Shown here: positions 24,082-32,741 of the stretch, one piece after another | Position numbering within the stretch: position 1 is the stretch's first letter | Layout: every line of letters begins with the position of its first letter | Program-made: the position numbers and the translations under genes | NCBI RefSeq assembly: GCF_039655865.1 | Contig: NZ_JBBYXL010000006.1 | Span: forward strand, 62,001-126,000 | DNA: 64,000 nt | Origin: Prosthecobacter sp. SYSU 5D2 | Lineage (GTDB): Bacteria; Verrucomicrobiota; Verrucomicrobiia; Verrucomicrobiales; Verrucomicrobiaceae | Reading direction: 5' to 3' | The notes under the pieces: model-generated | Databases searched by the model: none | Seen by the model: the letters and a program-made list of their open reading frames with translations, nothing else | What the model was told of the DNA's origin: nothing

Positions 24082-25503
24082 GTGAAACCTTTTCTCATTC
24101 TCCTGGCCCAAGTGGCCCTTCTCGGCAGCGCGCTGGCCTCCTCTCAGCCGAACATTCTTTTCATCCTGGCCGATGACTGCACGCACAACGACCTGCCTGT
24201 CTATGGCGGCAAAAATGCCAAGACGCCGAACATTGACACCCTGGCTTCCCAGGGGCTGACCTTTAACCGCGCCTATGTCAGCGAGGCCATGTGCCAGCCC
24301 TGCCGGGCGGAGCTTTACACCGGCCAGTTTCCCATGCGCAATGGCTGTGCCTGGAACCACAGCGCCAGCCGCCCCGGCACCACCAGCCTGCCTCAGCACC
24401 TGGGTGCTTTGGGCTACCGGGTAGGTCTCGCCGGGAAGTCACATGTCCTGCCCGAAACCTCCTACCCCTTTGAAAACGTCCCCGGTTTTGACCCCAACTG
24501 CGTGCGCAATCCCACCCAGGCCCATGATCTGGAAGGTACCAAGGAATTCATCAGCCGCAAAAAAGATCAGCCTTTCTGCCTGGTGGTGGCCCTGGTGGAG
24601 CCCCATGTGCCCTGGGTGATGGGCGATGCCAGCCAGTATCCGCCGCGTAAAATTCAGCTTCCGCCGAACATCGCAGACACGCCCAAGACCCGTGAGGACT
24701 TTGGCCGCTATCTGGCCGAGATCACCTACATGGACGGACAGGTGGGGCAAATTTTGGATGTGCTCAAAGAATCCGGTCTGGAAGAAGAGACGCTGGTCAT
24801 TTTCAGTTCCGAGCAGGGTTCTCAGTTCCCTGGGAACAAATGGACCAACTGGGATACGGGTCTGCACACAGCCTTCATTGCCCGCTGGCCAGGAAAAGTG
24901 GCGGTGGGTAAGCGTACTGACGCCATCGTGCAGTTTGCCGATGTGGTGCCCACCTTCATTGAGCTGGCAGGCGGCAATCCCAAAGATCCCGCCGCTGCTT
25001 TTGACGGCAGCAGCTTTGCTCCTGTCCTGCGGGGAGAAAAGGACAGCCATCGCCAGTATGCCTATGGCGTTCACAATAACATTCCAGAAGGCTCCGCCTA
25101 TCCCATCCGCACTGTCAGCGATGGCGAATACCGCTACATCCGCAACCTGACGCCTGATGAAATTTACATCGAGAAACACGTCATGGGCATCCAAAACAAA
25201 GGTGCATTGAACAATCCCTACTGGCCCACCTGGATGGCCAACACCTGGGACAATCCTGAAACCTACCGCCTGGTGAAGCGCTACATGAGCCGGCCGGCGG
25301 AGGAACTTTACCACACCGCCTCAGACCCTTATGAAATGAGCAACCTGGCTGCCGATCCCAAGCACGCCGCCACCCATGAACGGCTGACCAAGGAACTGGA
25401 CCGCTGGCTGGCAGAACAGGGGGATCCAGGTGCCAAACAGGATACTCATGAGGCACACCAGGCCGCGAAACGGGGCGAGCATCTTTATTTTCCCAAGCCT
25501 TGA
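24082..25503 (+). CDS. Secreted sulfatase, heparan N-sulfatase-like (third gene of operon)
   Basis: A 473-residue sulfatase starting at GTG 24082, 3 nt after the previous stop, with a signal peptide (MKPFLILLAQVALLGSALAS). D31/D32 and the later FSSEQGSQFPGNKW segment supply metal ligands; the Ser-Glu-Gln-Gly text replaces the usual Asp-His-Gly seen in the operon's second sulfatase. The maturation motif is C71-Q-P-C-R75, where the usual Ser/Thr/Ala at the fourth position is Cys. The sequence around LYTGQFPMRNGCAWNH fits the sulfoglucosamine-sulfohydrolase-like S1 group. With its two upstream partners it likely desulfates one polysaccharide at several positions. Confidence 0.85.
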   Translation: MKPFLILLAQVALLGSALASSQPNILFILADDCTHNDLPVYGGKNAKTPNIDTLASQGLTFNRAYVSEAMCQPCRAELYTGQFPMRNGCAWNHSASRPGTTSLPQHLGALGYRVGLAGKSHVLPETSYPFENVPGFDPNCVRNPTQAHDLEGTKEFISRKKDQPFCLVVALVEPHVPWVMGDASQYPPRKIQLPPNIADTPKTREDFGRYLAEITYMDGQVGQILDVLKESGLEEETLVIFSSEQGSQFPGNKWTNWDTGLHTAFIARWPGKVAVGKRTDAIVQFADVVPTFIELAGGNPKDPAAAFDGSSFAPVLRGEKDSHRQYAYGVHNNIPEGSAYPIRTVSDGEYRYIRNLTPDEIYIEKHVMGIQNKGALNNPYWPTWMANTWDNPETYRLVKRYMSRPAEELYHTASDPYEMSNLAADPKHAATHERLTKELDRWLAEQGDPGAKQDTHEAHQAAKRGEHLYFPKP

Positions 25504-25573
25504 GCGGTCTGGCCGTTTTGTCTTGCCGGATGCTGGTCCACGCCCCAGCATCCGCGCCTCCAACCTTTCTCCT

Positions 25574-25966
25574 ATGTTCAAGAAAAACTGGTACCTCTTC
25601 ACCCCCATGCTCATCATCGCCATTCCCGTGGCGATCTATTGCTATTATGCCTTCAGCATGGGGTACGACAGCAAGGATGCCGTGAATGCGACCAAGTATT
25701 TTGTGGTCTCCGGCACCCGGTATGCCATGGACTATGACGAGCTGAATTTCAACCGTCTGAAGCCCGGCATGGATGGCCGTACGGTCTATGAAACCATGCG
25801 CAAACAGCCCTCTGAACGGCACGATAACGACACCCGCTGGGTGTATTCTCTCCCCAAGCCCGGGGCAAAGGCTTACCACGAACGCATCATCATCATGGAG
25901 CGTGACAACCAGAACATCCCCCGGGTCAAGGAACTGGTGAAGCGTTTCCATGTTCCCGGAGAGTGA
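25574..25966 (+). CDS. Small single-pass membrane protein, unknown function
   Basis: A 130-residue protein from the ATG at 25574. One N-terminal transmembrane helix (about 7-27, YLFTPMLIIAIPVAIYCYYAF) is followed by a soluble domain with NATKYFVVSGTRYAMDYDEL and RIIIMERDNQNIPRVKEL. I recognise no family. It lies 70 bp after the third sulfatase on the same strand and just upstream of a LysM lipoprotein, so it may belong to the envelope. An upstream in-frame extension overlaps the sulfatase and is unlikely. Confidence 0.65.
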   Translation: MFKKNWYLFTPMLIIAIPVAIYCYYAFSMGYDSKDAVNATKYFVVSGTRYAMDYDELNFNRLKPGMDGRTVYETMRKQPSERHDNDTRWVYSLPKPGAKAYHERIIIMERDNQNIPRVKELVKRFHVPGE

Positions 25967-26022
25967 TTCAGCTCGCACGTCTCTGTTGCCATTTGGCTTC
26001 TTCGCATCCAATCTGCCCCGTG

Positions 26023-26508
26023 ATGTTGCCCTTTCTCCGTGCCTCTTTCTACCTGGGTGTTTTGATGCTGCCTGTACTTCTGGCCTCATGCAGTTCGTCC
26101 ACACCCAGAGGCCTGCCCCGCAAACTGCCTGTGATCAACCTTCAGGGCTCTCCACAGACACCGCCGCATTCGATGCCGCGCAAGGACTACCCTTTTGATC
26201 CCAACAACGGCAATTACGTCATCGCCTGGGCAGCAGAAGGTGAATCCGCAGCCTCCGCTTCGGATCTGGCACGCTGGCAGGCATCCCACGGTGGCAGCGT
26301 CTCCCGCAAGCAGCCGTCCCCAGTTAGAAAAGTCTCTTCATCCTCAAAGAAAACGACCAGCCGCACGACGACCTACACCATCAAATCTGGGGATACTCTC
26401 AGTGGCATTGCCCGCAAGCACAGCACCACGGTCGCCAAGATCAAAGCCGCCAACGGCTTGAAGTCGGATCTGATTCGGGCCGGGAAAACGCTCAAAATCC
26501 CGCGCTGA
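26023..26508 (+). CDS. LysM-domain lipoprotein
   Basis: A 161-residue lipoprotein from the ATG at 26023, with a lipobox (LLASC) after a hydrophobic stretch (MLPFLRASFYLGVLMLPVL). A Ser/Lys-rich linker leads to one C-terminal LysM domain (about 118-161: TYTIKSGDTLSGIARK, IKAANGL, GKTLKIP). LysM binds peptidoglycan N-acetylglucosamine, so the protein probably tethers the outer membrane to the wall or guides a hydrolase. An upstream start at 25963 overlaps the preceding gene and would displace the signal peptide. Confidence 0.85.
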   Translation: MLPFLRASFYLGVLMLPVLLASCSSSTPRGLPRKLPVINLQGSPQTPPHSMPRKDYPFDPNNGNYVIAWAAEGESAASASDLARWQASHGGSVSRKQPSPVRKVSSSSKKTTSRTTTYTIKSGDTLSGIARKHSTTVAKIKAANGLKSDLIRAGKTLKIPR

Positions 26509-26654
26509 GCCATTATTATTTTGTCCTCTCCGGGCACACGTCAGGACTGCTTTTGCAGCTCCCGGCAGGACTGTCATTATCCCCAGGCATTTTGCTTTAA
26601 ACCAGCCTGAATTCCCTTTGCCAACTCTGATTCCTTTCTACTCTCCGCCCCTTC

Positions 26655-27722
26655 ATGTCCGTTAAGATCCGCCTCAACACCGCCTCTGCCACCCACGTCG
26701 TCCTTGCCAAAGTCGGCAATCCCCAGCGCGATGAACCTCTGCAAACGTCCAAAGAAGTCTTTCCCATCTCTGAAGAAGACCAGCCCGCCCTGACGGCCAT
26801 CTTTTTAAAGCCTTTCAAGAATCTGATGGCCCATCGCTTCACCCATCATTCATCGCTGGACCAGCATGAAATGAACACCTGCGTGAAGGCCATCTTTGAA
26901 ACCAAGGACGGGCTTTTCGAGCGCGGCGTGGAGATCGCCAAGCGCCTTTATTCCAAATCCAATCATCCCAATATCAAGGCCGGTGACCTGTGCATCGCCC
27001 ACATCAAGGAGGCCCAGGTGGAGGGTGAATTTGTCCAAGGCCTCTGCATCTTGAAATCCGAAAGCGTCGTGCCTTTCCTCAGCATCTCCACGAAGAACGG
27101 TGACCTGCAGATTTCCACCGAGCAGGGCATCAATCCTGACAAAATAGACAAAGGCTGCCTCATTCTGGATTACTGGTCCAAGAAGGGTTACTACGTCCTC
27201 ACATTTGACAGAACCGGCACCGATTCACGCTTCTGGGTGCGGGATTTCCTGGGCGTCGAAGCCGTGCCTGATGCTGCCTTCCTCACCAATGCCTATGCCA
27301 AGATGGCCGTGGAATTCCTTGAGGAAGAAGCCAAACCTGAGGACGACACGCCGCCTTGGGAGACTTGCAATGCCGCCCGTGGCGCACTCGAATACTTCGA
27401 GGAGCGCGAGAAATTTGACCTGGAAGAGTTCGAGCAGGAAGTCCTCAAGACCCCGGAAGCCAAGACCAAATTTCAGGAGCAGCGCGCGCGGCTTGAAGAA
27501 GAACAAGGACAACCCTTGGAGACCTCTTTTGAGATCTCCAAGAAAGACGTCACCAAGGCCAAGAAGCGCATCAATGCGGTCCTCAAACTGGACACCGGCG
27601 TGGAGATCCACGTCAAGTCCACCCTCTCCACCGAGCATGATCCCGTGCTGGAGCGTGGGTATGACGACAAGAAGGGCATGAAGTTCATCAAGGTCTTCTT
27701 CAACAAAGACATGTCTGCCTAA
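26655..27722 (+). CDS. Nucleoid-associated protein, NdpA/YejK (NA37) family
   Basis: A 355-residue protein that fits the 37-kDa nucleoid-associated family: N-terminal FLKPFKNLMAHRFTHHSSLD, central AGDLCIAHIKEA and KKGYYVLTFDRTGTDSRFWVRDFL, and a C-terminal half with acidic helices and VKSTLSTEHDPVLERGYDDKKG. E. coli YejK associates with the nucleoid; the molecular role is poorly defined. Length matches the family. It stands alone, with a strong hairpin terminator 10 bp after its stop. Confidence 0.78.
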   Translation: MSVKIRLNTASATHVVLAKVGNPQRDEPLQTSKEVFPISEEDQPALTAIFLKPFKNLMAHRFTHHSSLDQHEMNTCVKAIFETKDGLFERGVEIAKRLYSKSNHPNIKAGDLCIAHIKEAQVEGEFVQGLCILKSESVVPFLSISTKNGDLQISTEQGINPDKIDKGCLILDYWSKKGYYVLTFDRTGTDSRFWVRDFLGVEAVPDAAFLTNAYAKMAVEFLEEEAKPEDDTPPWETCNAARGALEYFEEREKFDLEEFEQEVLKTPEAKTKFQEQRARLEEEQGQPLETSFEISKKDVTKAKKRINAVLKLDTGVEIHVKSTLSTEHDPVLERGYDDKKGMKFIKVFFNKDMSA

Positions 27723-27732
27723 CCAACTGTGC

Positions 27733-27759
27733 GGGAGGCCGGCAGCAGTCCGGCCTCCC
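27733..27759. terminator. Bidirectional hairpin terminator between convergent genes
   Basis: GGGAGGCCGG (27733-27742) and CCGGCCTCCC (27750-27759) form a perfect 10-bp stem with a 7-nt loop, midway between the stops at 27722 and 27766. A weak T-rich tail follows on the plus strand. Confidence 0.75.
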
Positions 27760-27765
27760 TGTCTG

Positions 27766-28203
27766 TTACTTGACCCGCTTCATTCGGAACGTGCCCTTAT
27801 CCAGGTCACATTCATACCGGGCCTCAAAGTCGTCGCCTTTGACGGTGCCATCATAGGTATAAAGTCCTCCTGCCCAGCCAGGCAGTTTGTGCTGGCCTTT
27901 GAAGATGGCTCCGTCTTTGGCCGTCTGCACCCGGTGGTCCACGCGGTAAGCACCGCTGAGGATCTTCGCCCAGGTGGCGTGGTAATGAAAGGAGTGGTCG
28001 CCCTCCGCATTCTTGACCGGACCCACCACGCTCCGCAGCCGGCCGTTGTGGCCATTGACATCACTTTTCCAGGTCCCTTCCCAGGCTCCTTCCACGCCGG
28101 TCTTCGGCCCGGCTTTCAATGCGCTCTTCCATTCCCTGTTGAAGGAGTGCGAGCAGGAGCTGAGCAGGACCGTGAGGCAAAGAAAGAAAAACAACCGGAT
28201 CAT
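27766..28203 (-). CDS. Small lipoprotein, unknown function
   Basis: A 145-residue lipoprotein from the ATG at 28203, with a hydrophobic leader (MIRLFFFLCLTVLLSSC) and lipobox LSSC. The mature part has VEGAWEGTWKSDVNGHNG, HYHATWAKIL and ARYECDLDKGTFRM, suggesting a small beta-barrel or lipocalin-like fold; I cannot name a family. It follows ispH by 53 bp on the same strand and may be co-transcribed. A longer start at 28260 would overlap ispH by 4 bp but would bury the lipobox. Confidence 0.7.
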   Translation of the reverse strand: MIRLFFFLCLTVLLSSCSHSFNREWKSALKAGPKTGVEGAWEGTWKSDVNGHNGRLRSVVGPVKNAEGDHSFHYHATWAKILSGAYRVDHRVQTAKDGAIFKGQHKLPGWAGGLYTYDGTVKGDDFEARYECDLDKGTFRMKRVK

Positions 28204-28256
28204 ATCCCACAGGAACGTCTCAAACCCCGGTTTTTCAGCAGCGATTTTTTCACAGC

Positions 28257-29507
28257 TCAAACACCCGCCACTTCCCGCACCTGCGCCGCCGAAATACCCC
28301 GAAGCTGGAAAACTCGCAGCAGCGTGTCCTCAATGAGGTTGTTCGGGCAGGAGGCACCCGCAGTGATGCCAATGATCACCGGTCCCTCTTCCGCCAGTTT
28401 GTTGGAGTAGCTGGTTTTTTCCGCCTTCAGATGCAGGTCAAAGTGAACGATCTGCTCCAGCGAGGTCAGGCACTCCGCCGTACGGATAAAAAACGTCGGC
28501 AGTTGCTGCTCGCCGATCTCCACCAGATGCGTCGTATTGGAACTGTTGTAACCACCGACCACCAGCAGCACATCCAGCGGCTGCCGCAGCAGCAGAAACA
28601 GGGAATCCTGGCGCTCCTGCGTGGCCCCGCAGATGGTATCAAAGACTTGGAAGTTCGGTTCCGTCACCGTGGGACCATCGCGATCTTCGATGGCCTTTTG
28701 CAAACGGCGCTGAATCTCTTCCGTCTCCGATTTCAGCATGGTGGTCTGGTTCGCCACCCCCACCCGCTTAAGATGAATGTCAGGATCAAAGCCCTCCGAA
28801 AGCGCACTGGCACCTTTGAACCGCTCCAAAAACGCCGCCTTGTCCCCACCGTTGCGGATGTAATCACAAACAAAGTCCACATCCGCCAGCGTCAGCACTA
28901 CCAGATAATGGCCGTTCCCCTGGTCACCTAAAGCGCGGGACGATGTCGCCCGGGTTTCCTCATGGCTGGCCTTGCCATGAATGATGGAAGTAAAGCCGTT
29001 CTTGGCATAATTGCGCACCCGTTTCCAGACGCTCATCACGTCGCCACAAGTGGTATCCACCACCATGCAGCCGCGTTCGGAGATCAGCTTCATCAGCTTG
29101 GTTTCCGCGCCAAAAGCGGGCACGATCACCACGTCATCATTGTTCAGCTTCGCGATTTCCGTTTCGTGCTCGCTGACGGGAATGCTCACAATGCCCATCT
29201 CCGTGAGCTGGCGGTTCACCTCAGGGTTATGAATGATCTCCCCCAAAAGATAGACACGCCGGTCGGCAAAGACACGGCGTGCCGCATAGGCCAGATCAAT
29301 CGCCCGCTCCACCCCGTAGCAAAACCCAAAGTCACGCGCCAGCCTCACCGTGGTGTTGCCGATCTGGATCAGGCTCCCCTGTTTGCGGATGGCCTCCACC
29401 AGCGTGCTGCGATAGTGAGTCTCCACCTCCTGCTGCACCCGCTCCATGACTTCCGGTGTGCGGACGTTGACGCGACGTGAGGCTGGGGCTGGAGCAGTGG
29501 CAGACAT
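28257..29507 (-). CDS. ispH: 4-hydroxy-3-methylbut-2-enyl diphosphate reductase (IspH/LytB)
   Basis: A 416-residue IspH, the last MEP-pathway enzyme, which reduces HMBPP to IPP and DMAPP with an iron-sulfur cluster. The three cluster cysteines are C63 (FGFCYGVERA), C154 (DTTCGD) and C293 (TICGATQERQ). GGYNSSNTTHL and ITAGASCPNN are the substrate-loop motifs. It is about 100 residues longer than E. coli IspH, with an N-terminal extension and RLARDFGFCYGVERAIDLAY as in the cyanobacterial/plant-type subgroup. The start is in a clear frame with no competing upstream ATG in the tight gap. Confidence 0.93.
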   Translation of the reverse strand: MSATAPAPASRRVNVRTPEVMERVQQEVETHYRSTLVEAIRKQGSLIQIGNTTVRLARDFGFCYGVERAIDLAYAARRVFADRRVYLLGEIIHNPEVNRQLTEMGIVSIPVSEHETEIAKLNNDDVVIVPAFGAETKLMKLISERGCMVVDTTCGDVMSVWKRVRNYAKNGFTSIIHGKASHEETRATSSRALGDQGNGHYLVVLTLADVDFVCDYIRNGGDKAAFLERFKGASALSEGFDPDIHLKRVGVANQTTMLKSETEEIQRRLQKAIEDRDGPTVTEPNFQVFDTICGATQERQDSLFLLLRQPLDVLLVVGGYNSSNTTHLVEIGEQQLPTFFIRTAECLTSLEQIVHFDLHLKAEKTSYSNKLAEEGPVIIGITAGASCPNNLIEDTLLRVFQLRGISAAQVREVAGV

Positions 29508-29559
29508 TGGTGGAGACTAAGCTAACAGGGCAGGGGAATGGGTACGTTTACCGGTTGGG

Positions 29560-30186
29560 TCAGTAGTTGTAAATCTTGCCTTTTTGAGCATCTTCAAACA
29601 CCTGGGCGCTGAGCATGTAGCTCATTGGCGGGTCGGCCAGGGTGGAGTCATCCAGCACAGGCAGGGTTTTGCCGATGGTGGCGTCTTCCGGATGGCTGGC
29701 CGCGATGTGGATCGGTGTTCCCACCTTCACCATGTTGAAGATCTTCTGGGCCGACTTGATGGGCAGGCGCACGCAACCATGGGTGCATGGATAAGGCTTC
29801 ACCCAGCCCCAGTGCATCCCATAAGCAGGAGAATAAAAGGACATCCAGTAAGTCATCGGATAACCGGCCCCGGGGCTGCTCACGCGGCGGCGGGTGGCCA
29901 CCTTGCTGGTGATCGGGAAGGTGCCGTGAGGCGTTGGAGTGCTGGCAGTTCCGACCGAGCAAGGTGTGGCCAGCAAAACTTCATTCCCCTGCATCACATA
30001 GACGCGCTGGGCGCCCGTGCTCAATTTCAGCTTCACGGCAGAGGGATTGGTCACCGGCTTGGCTGGCGGATCAAAGCTGGTGGAGTAGTTGGTCCCGAAT
30101 TTTTTGGTGGCGCAACTGCTCAGGGCAGCGGCAACCAGGACGAGCGCAGAGGTTTTGAGGAAACGACGGATAAAAGAAGCTTTCAT
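29560..30186 (-). CDS. L,D-transpeptidase lipoprotein (YkuD domain)
   Basis: A 208-residue lipoprotein from the ATG at 30186, with lipobox LSSC25. The YkuD domain covers about 50-165, starting QRVYVMQGNEVLLATPCSVG and ending in the catalytic motif HWGWVKPYPCTHGCVRLP, with C138 as nucleophile and H125/H136 nearby. These enzymes form 3-3 cross-links in peptidoglycan or attach lipoproteins to it. An extra cysteine lies at C134. An upstream start at 30225 would add residues before the lipoprotein signal and is less likely. Confidence 0.87.
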   Translation of the reverse strand: MKASFIRRFLKTSALVLVAAALSSCATKKFGTNYSTSFDPPAKPVTNPSAVKLKLSTGAQRVYVMQGNEVLLATPCSVGTASTPTPHGTFPITSKVATRRRVSSPGAGYPMTYWMSFYSPAYGMHWGWVKPYPCTHGCVRLPIKSAQKIFNMVKVGTPIHIAASHPEDATIGKTLPVLDDSTLADPPMSYMLSAQVFEDAQKGKIYNY

Positions 30187-30300
30187 GCAGGCGTCACTGT
30201 TAGCACGCCCCGGAAAGCTCTCCACACGTTTTTATTGTTGATAAAATTGTCGGTATTCTTGGCGAAAGTTTGCGTTACATAGCCTCACACCGTCTGATTC

Positions 30301-30960
30301 ATGAAAATCCTGCTTACTGCCCTCACTCTTGCCGCCATCAGCCTTCCGGTCATCGCCCAGACCCCGGAACAGGAACCTGCGGCCAAAACCGAGTGGATCC
30401 TCTTCGACGGCAAATCCCTCAAGGACTGGGAAATGGTGGACATGGGCGGCAGCGGGGATGTGACACTGGAAGGCGGCCAGCTCATCATCAACCAGGGCGA
30501 CAGTCTCAGCGGGGCCGTTTACAAGAAGGTGGAGGAGTTGCCTCTCATCAATTATGAGATCACCCTCCAGGCCAAGCGTCTCCAAGGCGTGGACTTCTTT
30601 TGCGGACTGACCTTTCCCGTCGGTGACTTGAAAAAATGCGCCACCCTCGTTTGCGGCGGCTGGGGCGGCAGTGTTACCGGCATCAGCAGCATTGATGACA
30701 TGGATGCCGCCAACAACGCCACCGGCACTTACCAGCGGTATGAGGACGACAAATGGTACAGCTTCCGCCTGCGCGTCACTGCGGCGAACATCAGCGCCTG
30801 GCTGGATGACAAACAGATCGTGGACCAGGACATCAAGGACCGCAAAGTCAGCCTCCGCGAAGGCCCCATGGATGCCTACGCACCGCTCTCCATCACCACG
30901 TATAACACGATGGCCGCCATCAAAAACGTGCGGATGAAAGCCCTGCTCGCGAAGCCATAA
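30301..30960 (+). CDS. Secreted DUF1080 protein (3-keto-disaccharide hydrolase-like)
   Basis: A 219-residue exported protein with a signal peptide (MKILLTALTLAAISLPVIAQ). The body begins WILFDGKSLKDWE, the typical start of DUF1080, and follows with YEITLQAKRLQGVDFFCGLTFPVG and WYSFRLRVTAANISAWLDD. Some DUF1080 members hydrolyse 3-keto-glycosides; others are laminin-G-like carbohydrate binders, so the activity is only inferred. It is a lone gene, divergent from the L,D-transpeptidase gene (114 bp apart), with a hairpin after its stop. Confidence 0.8.
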   Translation: MKILLTALTLAAISLPVIAQTPEQEPAAKTEWILFDGKSLKDWEMVDMGGSGDVTLEGGQLIINQGDSLSGAVYKKVEELPLINYEITLQAKRLQGVDFFCGLTFPVGDLKKCATLVCGGWGGSVTGISSIDDMDAANNATGTYQRYEDDKWYSFRLRVTAANISAWLDDKQIVDQDIKDRKVSLREGPMDAYAPLSITTYNTMAAIKNVRMKALLAKP

Positions 30961-30963
30961 AAA

Positions 30964-30990
30964 AGCCCCATGGCTTATCACCACGGGGCC
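30964..30990. terminator. Hairpin between the DUF1080 gene and dapA
   Basis: GCCCCATGG (about 30965-30973) pairs with CCACGGGGC (30981-30989) with one mismatch. AAAA precedes it and an AT-rich tail follows, so it could terminate transcription from both sides of this convergent gap. Confidence 0.6.
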
Positions 30991-31006
30991 ATTTATATAA
31001 GTCCGG

Positions 31007-31885
31007 TCAAACCAAGCCCAGCTTCACCAGCGTGGCCCGCAGTTCCTCTACCTTGGCTGCCTCCATCGGCACCATCGGCAGTCGCAGCTCATCCGTGCAA
31101 TGACCCGCCAGGGACATCGCCGTTTTGATCGGAATCGGATTGGTGGCCAGTTTCAGGAAGGCGGCAAACAGCGGATAATACTGCTGATGAATGCCCAGCG
31201 CGCCGGCATAGTCGCCCTTCAGCGCCAGGTTCACCATGTCGCTGATCTGCTTTGGAATCAGGTTGGCCGCCACGCTGACGATGCCCACACCGCCCACGGA
31301 CATGAAGGGCAGGGTCAGGCCGTCATCCCCGGAAAGGATCTCAAAATCCGCAGGCAGCACCTGCTTCATCTGGCTCACCCGCTCAGGGTTGCCGCCAGCC
31401 TCTTTGATGGCGCGGATGTTCGGGCAGCTTTCTGCCAGCCGCACCAGGACATCCAGGCCGATCTCGATGCCGCAACGCCCCGGGATGCTATACAGCATGA
31501 TCGGCAGCTTCGTATTGTCGGCGATAGCCTTGAAATGCTGGTATAGTCCTTCCGGCGTCGGCTTGTTATAATAGGGGGCCACTTGAAGGGATGCATTCGC
31601 TCCGGCGGCCTCGGCTTCCTGCGTCAGCTCGATGGCCTCACGGGTGCTGTTGGACCCCGTGCCCGCCATCACGATGCCGCGCCCTTTGGCAAATTCCACC
31701 GTCAGCTTCACCACCTGCTCATGCTCATCATAGTCCAGCGTCGGCGATTCGCCCGTGGTTCCGCACGGGACCACGCCGGACACGCCGTTGTCGAATTGGA
31801 AATCAACGATCTTTTTCAGTGCTTCCTCATCGAGCTGGCCGTTTCGGAAAGGGGTGACAATGGCGGTGTGGGTTCCTGCGAACAT
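31007..31885 (-). CDS. dapA: 4-hydroxy-tetrahydrodipicolinate synthase
   Basis: A 292-residue DapA, which condenses pyruvate with aspartate semialdehyde in lysine and diaminopimelate synthesis. The TIM barrel has GTTGESPTL (42-50), YYNKPT (105-110), Y132 (LYSIPGRCG) and the Schiff-base K161 (AIKEAGG), which match E. coli Y133/K161. It is the third gene of a trpA-dapF-dapA operon, 21 bp after dapF. This is the biosynthetic enzyme; the related gene at 38.1 kb has lyase-type motifs instead. Confidence 0.95.
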   Translation of the reverse strand: MFAGTHTAIVTPFRNGQLDEEALKKIVDFQFDNGVSGVVPCGTTGESPTLDYDEHEQVVKLTVEFAKGRGIVMAGTGSNSTREAIELTQEAEAAGANASLQVAPYYNKPTPEGLYQHFKAIADNTKLPIMLYSIPGRCGIEIGLDVLVRLAESCPNIRAIKEAGGNPERVSQMKQVLPADFEILSGDDGLTLPFMSVGGVGIVSVAANLIPKQISDMVNLALKGDYAGALGIHQQYYPLFAAFLKLATNPIPIKTAMSLAGHCTDELRLPMVPMEAAKVEELRATLVKLGLV

Positions 31886-31906
31886 GGTAAAGGGAGAGAA
31901 AAGAGA

Positions 31907-32719
31907 TTAGAGCGTAACGGTGCCTTGGAAAACAAAATCCGCCGGGCCGAAAAGCGTCACGTCAGTGTATTCATGCGGGGCGGTTTCAGTGAAGCCGACT
32001 TTCAGCGTATCCCCGCCCTGGACCAGGACGGAAACGGGGCTGGCGGCTCCGGTGAGTTCATGATGGATCAGCGCGCAGGCCACCATGCCGGTGCCGCAGG
32101 CCAGCGTTTCATCCTCCACACCGCGCTCATACGTGCGGATGGAGATGCTGCCTGGAGCGATGACTTTCGCAAAATTCGCGTTCGTGCCCTTGGGCTTAAA
32201 AGCATCGTGATAGCGCAGTCCGGCACCCCAGGCTTTGACCGGCACAGTATCCAGATCATCCACAAAGACCACCGCATGCGGCACACCGGTATTCACACTG
32301 TGGACCGTCAGCACCTCTCCCGCCACAGGCAGGTCGGTGGCCAGCTGCAGACCATGCGGGGCGCTCATGTTGATGCGCACCTGGTCACCTTCAAACTCGG
32401 CGGAAATCATGCCGGCCAGCGTCTCGAAGCGCACCAGCGTCAGCGTGTCCTCATGTAGCTTGTTGACGAAACGGCCAAAGCAGCGCGCACCGTTGCCGCA
32501 CATTTCCGCCTCACCGCCGTCCGCATTGTAATAGCGCATCTTGAAGTCGCCGCCTTCGGTCGCGGGCTCCACGCAAAGCAATCCATCCGCACCGATGCCA
32601 CGATGCCGGTCACACAGTTTGGCGATCTCTTCCGTGCTCAGTTTCAGGGACAGGTCGCGGTTGTCCAGCATGACAAAGTCATTGCCGGCACCATTCATTT
32701 TCCAAAAGTTCAGGGTCAT
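31907..32719 (-). CDS. dapF: Diaminopimelate epimerase
   Basis: A 270-residue DapF, which interconverts LL- and meso-diaminopimelate for lysine and peptidoglycan. The two catalytic cysteines are C74 (MCGNGARC) and C208 (LACGTGM), each in its family motif, and the N-terminus FWKMNGAGNDFVMLD is canonical. It lies 22 bp after trpA and 21 bp before dapA. Confidence 0.95.
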   Translation of the reverse strand: MTLNFWKMNGAGNDFVMLDNRDLSLKLSTEEIAKLCDRHRGIGADGLLCVEPATEGGDFKMRYYNADGGEAEMCGNGARCFGRFVNKLHEDTLTLVRFETLAGMISAEFEGDQVRINMSAPHGLQLATDLPVAGEVLTVHSVNTGVPHAVVFVDDLDTVPVKAWGAGLRYHDAFKPKGTNANFAKVIAPGSISIRTYERGVEDETLACGTGMVACALIHHELTGAASPVSVLVQGGDTLKVGFTETAPHEYTDVTLFGPADFVFQGTVTL

Positions 32720-32741
32720 GTGGGGAGAGTTCTAAAAAGGT

